A stretch of DNA of 8,069 nucleotides from an uncultured Chlamydiaceae bacterium (GTDB lineage: Bacteria > Chlamydiota > Chlamydiia > Chlamydiales > Parachlamydiaceae). The notes beneath the pieces were generated by a model. That model was not told the origin of the DNA. It saw only the letters and a program-made list of their open reading frames with translations, and did no database searches. The number at the start of each line of letters is the position of its first letter. Position 1 is the stretch's first letter. The stretch lies in assembly GCA_945957185.1 (NCBI GenBank), contig CAMFKA010000091.1:1-8069 (forward strand), read 5' to 3'. Shown here piece after piece: positions 5,767-8,069 of the stretch. A program made the position numbers and the translations under genes.

Positions 5767-6638
5767 AATTTCATCGCCTTTTTGATAGCGAGGCCCATGT
5801 CTGCCGGAGATTCGGCAACGGTGACGCCTGCATTTTTTAAAGCTTTCATTTTATCTTGTGCCGTTCCTTTTCCGCTAGAAATGATTGCGCCGGCGTGCCC
5901 CATGCGTCGACCTTCCGGAGCAGTTTTTCCTGCGATAAATGCCGCTACAGGCTTTGTGCAGTTCTTCTTTATCCACTCTGCAGCCCGCTCTTCCGCGTCG
6001 CCACCGATCTCACCAATCATCAAAATCCCCTTGGTTTCGGGGTCTTTTTCGAACAATTCGAGAACATCAATAAAGTCTGTGCCGTTTAAGGGGTCTCCAC
6101 CGATTCCCACGCAAGACGACTGTCCCAATCCCAGCTGTGACGTCTGCCAAACAGCTTCGTAAGTGAGCGTTCCCGAACGGGAAACGATCCCGATATTCCC
6201 CTTTTTGTGGATGTATCCGGGCATAATTCCAATTTTGCACTCCCCCGGAGTGATGATGCCTGGGCAGTTAGGTCCGATCAAACGGCTAGTTTTGCTGTTT
6301 CGCATCACTTGGGTGACCTCTAACATATCGCGGACAGGTATCCCTTCCGTGATGCACACTATCAAAGGGATGCCGGCCTCTTCGGCCTCTAAAATCGCTT
6401 CCGCAGCAAATGGAGGAGGTACAAAAATCATTGTCGCGTCGCAATGGGTCGCTTTTTTCGCTTCGGCAACGGTATCGAAAATGGGAACACCCAAAATCGT
6501 TTGCCCCCCTTTGCCGGGAGTCACGCCCCCCACAAATTTGCTACCGTACTGCAGGCATTGCTCGGTGTGGAACTGTCCGGAATGGCCTGTAATCCCTTGG
6601 GTGATCACTTTCGTATTTTTATTGATCAGAATAGCCAT
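5763..6638 (-). CDS. sucD: Succinyl-CoA synthetase alpha subunit
   Basis: With SucC it interconverts succinyl-CoA and succinate and makes ATP or GTP, a substrate-level phosphorylation step of the TCA cycle in the cytoplasm. The 291 residues match the usual length. The N-terminal CoA-binding Rossmann domain opens with VITQGITGHSGQFHTEQ and has YGSKFVGGVTPGKGG (31-45). The middle carries RLIGPNCPGIITPGECKIG (119-137) and VSRSGTLTYE (152-161). His248 in RRMGHAGAI is the phosphorylated histidine (His246 in E. coli). The start at 6638 has GGAGG (6652-6648) 9 nt upstream, inside the end of sucC. Only 2 nt separate the two genes, so they are co-transcribed. Downstream the stop overlaps the start of the M50 protease gene. 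No key residue is missing. Confidence 0.97.
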   Translation of the reverse strand: MAILINKNTKVITQGITGHSGQFHTEQCLQYGSKFVGGVTPGKGGQTILGVPIFDTVAEAKKATHCDATMIFVPPPFAAEAILEAEEAGIPLIVCITEGIPVRDMLEVTQVMRNSKTSRLIGPNCPGIITPGECKIGIMPGYIHKKGNIGIVSRSGTLTYEAVWQTSQLGLGQSSCVGIGGDPLNGTDFIDVLELFEKDPETKGILMIGEIGGDAEERAAEWIKKNCTKPVAAFIAGKTAPEGRRMGHAGAIISSGKGTAQDKMKALKNAGVTVAESPADMGLAIKKAMKL

Positions 6639-6640
6639 GA

Positions 6641-7816
6641 TTACTTTCCTCCGTGTTCTGCTGCGGCTTTGACAATTTTCTGTGCGGCATCGGTTAAATC
6701 TTTAGCGATGACGATATTGAGCTTTGATTCGGCTAAAAGACGCTTTCCTTCGTCTACGTTCGTTCCCTCCATTCGCACAACCAAAGGAACTTTTAGCAGC
6801 AGTTCACCTGCAGCAGCAATGATCCCTGCTGCCAAGGTACCACAATTCATAATGCCACCGAAAATATTCACCAAAATTGCTTTCACTTTCGGATCCGACA
6901 AGATGATTTTGAACCCTTCCGCCACTTTCTCTTTCGAGGCGCCCCCTCCCACATCGAGGAAGTTCGCAGGGTGACCACCGTGGTGGTGGATGATATCCAT
7001 CGTCGCCATCGCCAAACCCGCACCGTTGACCATGCAGCCAATATCGCCATCGAGAGCGATGTAAGCGAGGTCAAATTCTTTTGCTTGAGCTTCCGATGGT
7101 GACACCTGAGTGAAATCGTAGTACTGATTGATCTCGGGCTGTCTGTACAAGGCGTTCTCGTCGACACTAAGCTTTGCATCCAAAGCCAATAACGCTCCGT
7201 CAGCAGTTTCGACGAGAGGATTGATCTCCAATAAAGACGCATCGGTTTCCACAAAAGCCTTTGCAAGACCGGCAACAAGTTTTTTTCCTTGTTTGAGAGT
7301 TTCTCCCGACCATCCCATAAATTTACACACCTGCAGCAGTTGGTACTGGCGTAGCTTGCCGCTTAGTGAGATTGGCATCACCAAAATTTTTTCCGGAGTC
7401 TTTGCCGCGATCTCTTCGATTTCCATTCCTCCTTCCGGAGAGGCAATCAAAATGGCGCGTGCGTTGGGACGATCGATAATAGCGCCCAGATAGTACTCTT
7501 TTTTGTAGTCGATCAAAGGGGAAATCAGAATTTGGTGAGCAACAACTCCCTGCGGGCCAGTTTGATTGTTGACGATCTTCATTCCCAGCAACTGAGAGGC
7601 ATATTTTTCCGCCTCTTCACGGCTCTTGGCTAATTTAACACCTCCGGCCTTCCCCCGGCCGCCTGCATGAACCTGCACTTTTAAAACCGCTTTGTCGATA
7701 TGGAGTCGATCTAAAATTTCTTTCACTTGGTTCAATGAGGATGCCACCTCAAAAGCAGGGACAGAAATCCCATATTTCATTAAAATCTCTTTTGCCTGGA
7801 ACTCATGCGTGTTCAT
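6641..7816 (-). CDS. sucC: Succinyl-CoA synthetase beta subunit
   Basis: This is the nucleotide-binding partner of SucD. I start it at 7816 (391 residues), where the protein begins MNTHEFQAKEILMKYGI as family members do and where AAGGGG (7826-7821) lies 4 nt upstream. A longer reading frame from 7876 would add 20 hydrophobic/basic residues not found in the family and would overlap ftsY. The ATP-grasp part shows Lys46 and HAGGRGKAGG (50-59), LLEINPLVET (195-204) and Asp213 in LALDAKL for metal and nucleotide binding. The C-terminal ligase part shows CMVNGAGLAMATMD (261-274), FLDVGGGA (286-293), LVNIFGGIMNCG (315-326) and LVVRMEGTNVDEG (345-357). I cannot decide from sequence whether it uses ADP or GDP. 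It is the first gene of sucC-sucD-M50 protease and faces away from ftsY across 58 bp. Confidence 0.96.
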   Translation of the reverse strand: MNTHEFQAKEILMKYGISVPAFEVASSLNQVKEILDRLHIDKAVLKVQVHAGGRGKAGGVKLAKSREEAEKYASQLLGMKIVNNQTGPQGVVAHQILISPLIDYKKEYYLGAIIDRPNARAILIASPEGGMEIEEIAAKTPEKILVMPISLSGKLRQYQLLQVCKFMGWSGETLKQGKKLVAGLAKAFVETDASLLEINPLVETADGALLALDAKLSVDENALYRQPEINQYYDFTQVSPSEAQAKEFDLAYIALDGDIGCMVNGAGLAMATMDIIHHHGGHPANFLDVGGGASKEKVAEGFKIILSDPKVKAILVNIFGGIMNCGTLAAGIIAAAGELLLKVPLVVRMEGTNVDEGKRLLAESKLNIVIAKDLTDAAQKIVKAAAEHGGK

Positions 7817-7874
7817 AATTCCCCTTTTGATTACACTAGTAATTCCTAAATAACAGATTAAAAAAGTTTTGACC
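7817..7874. promoter_or_regulatory. Divergent sucC/ftsY control region
   Basis: These 58 bp must carry, or lie just downstream of, the starts for both sucC (minus) and ftsY (plus). On the minus strand TGTAAT (7835-7830) is a fair -10, but no good -35 sits at the right distance. On the plus strand TTGATT (7827-7832) is a fair -35 without a good -10. A short dyad, ATTAC-ACTA-GTAAT (7830-7843), overlaps the sucC -10 candidate. Neither promoter can be fixed by eye. Confidence 0.3.
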
Positions 7875-8069
7875 ATGATTTTTAAATTCTTGAAGACCAG
7901 TTACGATAAAATCTCCCAAGCGCTCTCGAAAACAGGAGAAGCTTTCAGCAACAAACTGCGTTCGCTGTTCTCGAAGGGAATCGACGAAAACACCCTAGAG
8001 GAGCTAGAGAAATTGCTCTACGAAGCCGACGTAGGAGTTCAAACCGCCGTCGATCTCACCAACCACATC
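7875..8069 (+). CDS. ftsY: Signal recognition particle receptor FtsY, 5' part (runs off the window)
   Basis: FtsY is the membrane-associated GTPase that docks SRP-ribosome complexes at the Sec translocon. Only the first 65 residues are present. They read MIFKFLKTSYDKISQALSKT, then a basic segment (NKLRSLFSKGID, 26-37), then the acidic helical start of the N domain (ENTLEELEKLLYEADVGVQT, 38-57), the typical 'EELEELLIxADVGVxT' pattern of SRP GTPases. The N domain begins within about 20-35 residues, so the long acidic A domain of E. coli FtsY is missing, as in other short FtsY proteins. The GTPase motifs would lie beyond the window. The ATG at 7875 has no clear ribosome site. A TTG at 7869 is in frame, but the ATG gives the expected N-terminus. 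The gene is divergent from sucC, the order I recall from Chlamydia. Confidence 0.85.
   Translation, partial: MIFKFLKTSYDKISQALSKTGEAFSNKLRSLFSKGIDENTLEELEKLLYEADVGVQTAVDLTNHI

Noticed and set aside
5572..6162. 196-codon plus-strand frame opposite sucD and the protease gene
   Set aside because: It is antisense to two clearly identified genes, spans their junction and shows no domain.
7817..7876. Longer sucC reading frame beginning at 7876
   Set aside because: The extra 20 residues are not found in SucC proteins and would overlap the ftsY start. The ATG at 7816 has a good ribosome site and the expected N-terminus.
1..8069. CRISPR array, intact transposase, tRNA or rRNA gene
   Set aside because: No regularly spaced repeats, transposase-like protein or RNA-gene signature is visible on either strand.

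Overview
The window most likely comes from a Chlamydiae genome, and more likely from an environmental (amoeba-associated, 'Chlamydia-like') lineage than from Chlamydiaceae. Two things suggest this. First, the right end carries sucC-sucD on the minus strand directly next to a divergent ftsY, an arrangement I recall from Chlamydia (ftsY / sucC / sucD). Its FtsY begins almost at once with the N domain. Second, there is a monofunctional heme catalase, an enzyme known in several environmental chlamydiae but absent from classical Chlamydia. The assignment is inferred from gene content and order, not from a database search.

Layout. Positions 1-339 are AT-rich and non-coding, with a small perfect stem-loop, a 9-bp direct repeat and a candidate promoter. 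Two unrecognised genes follow and converge: 340-840 (+), a Pro/Ala/Ser-rich N-terminus ahead of a compact domain, and 854-1729 (-), a 291-residue protein with a disordered linker and a charged helical C-terminus. A convincing intrinsic terminator for the first gene lies inside the 3' end of the second. Positions 1846-3297 (-) encode the catalase KatA. It is transcribed away from a multi-spanning cation/proton antiporter (3412-4608, +) across a 114-bp gap that holds a good katA promoter and a dyad that looks like an operator. The antiporter converges, with a 9-bp gap, on a minus-strand operon: sucC (6641-7816), sucD (5763-6638), then an M50 (site-2-protease-like) membrane metalloprotease with a helical-repeat tail (4618-5766). 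sucC and sucD are 2 nt apart, and sucD and the protease overlap by 4 nt. The 5' part of ftsY (7875-8069, +) runs off the right edge.

How it fits together. The right half is housekeeping: succinyl-CoA synthetase (TCA cycle, substrate-level phosphorylation), an intramembrane protease translated with it, and the SRP receptor. The middle pairs a peroxide-detoxifying enzyme with an ion/pH-homeostasis transporter, which would suit life in a phagocyte or amoeba, but co-regulation is only inferred. The left 1.8 kb contains lineage-specific genes. The second orphan gene is clearly AT-richer than the rest (about 35% GC in two sampled 60-base lines, against 50-57% in katA). I see no CRISPR array, intact insertion sequence, tRNA or rRNA gene. 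The most interesting local signals are a 12-bp perfect inverted repeat, one arm of which covers the start codon of the 854-1729 gene, and the katA promoter/operator region.
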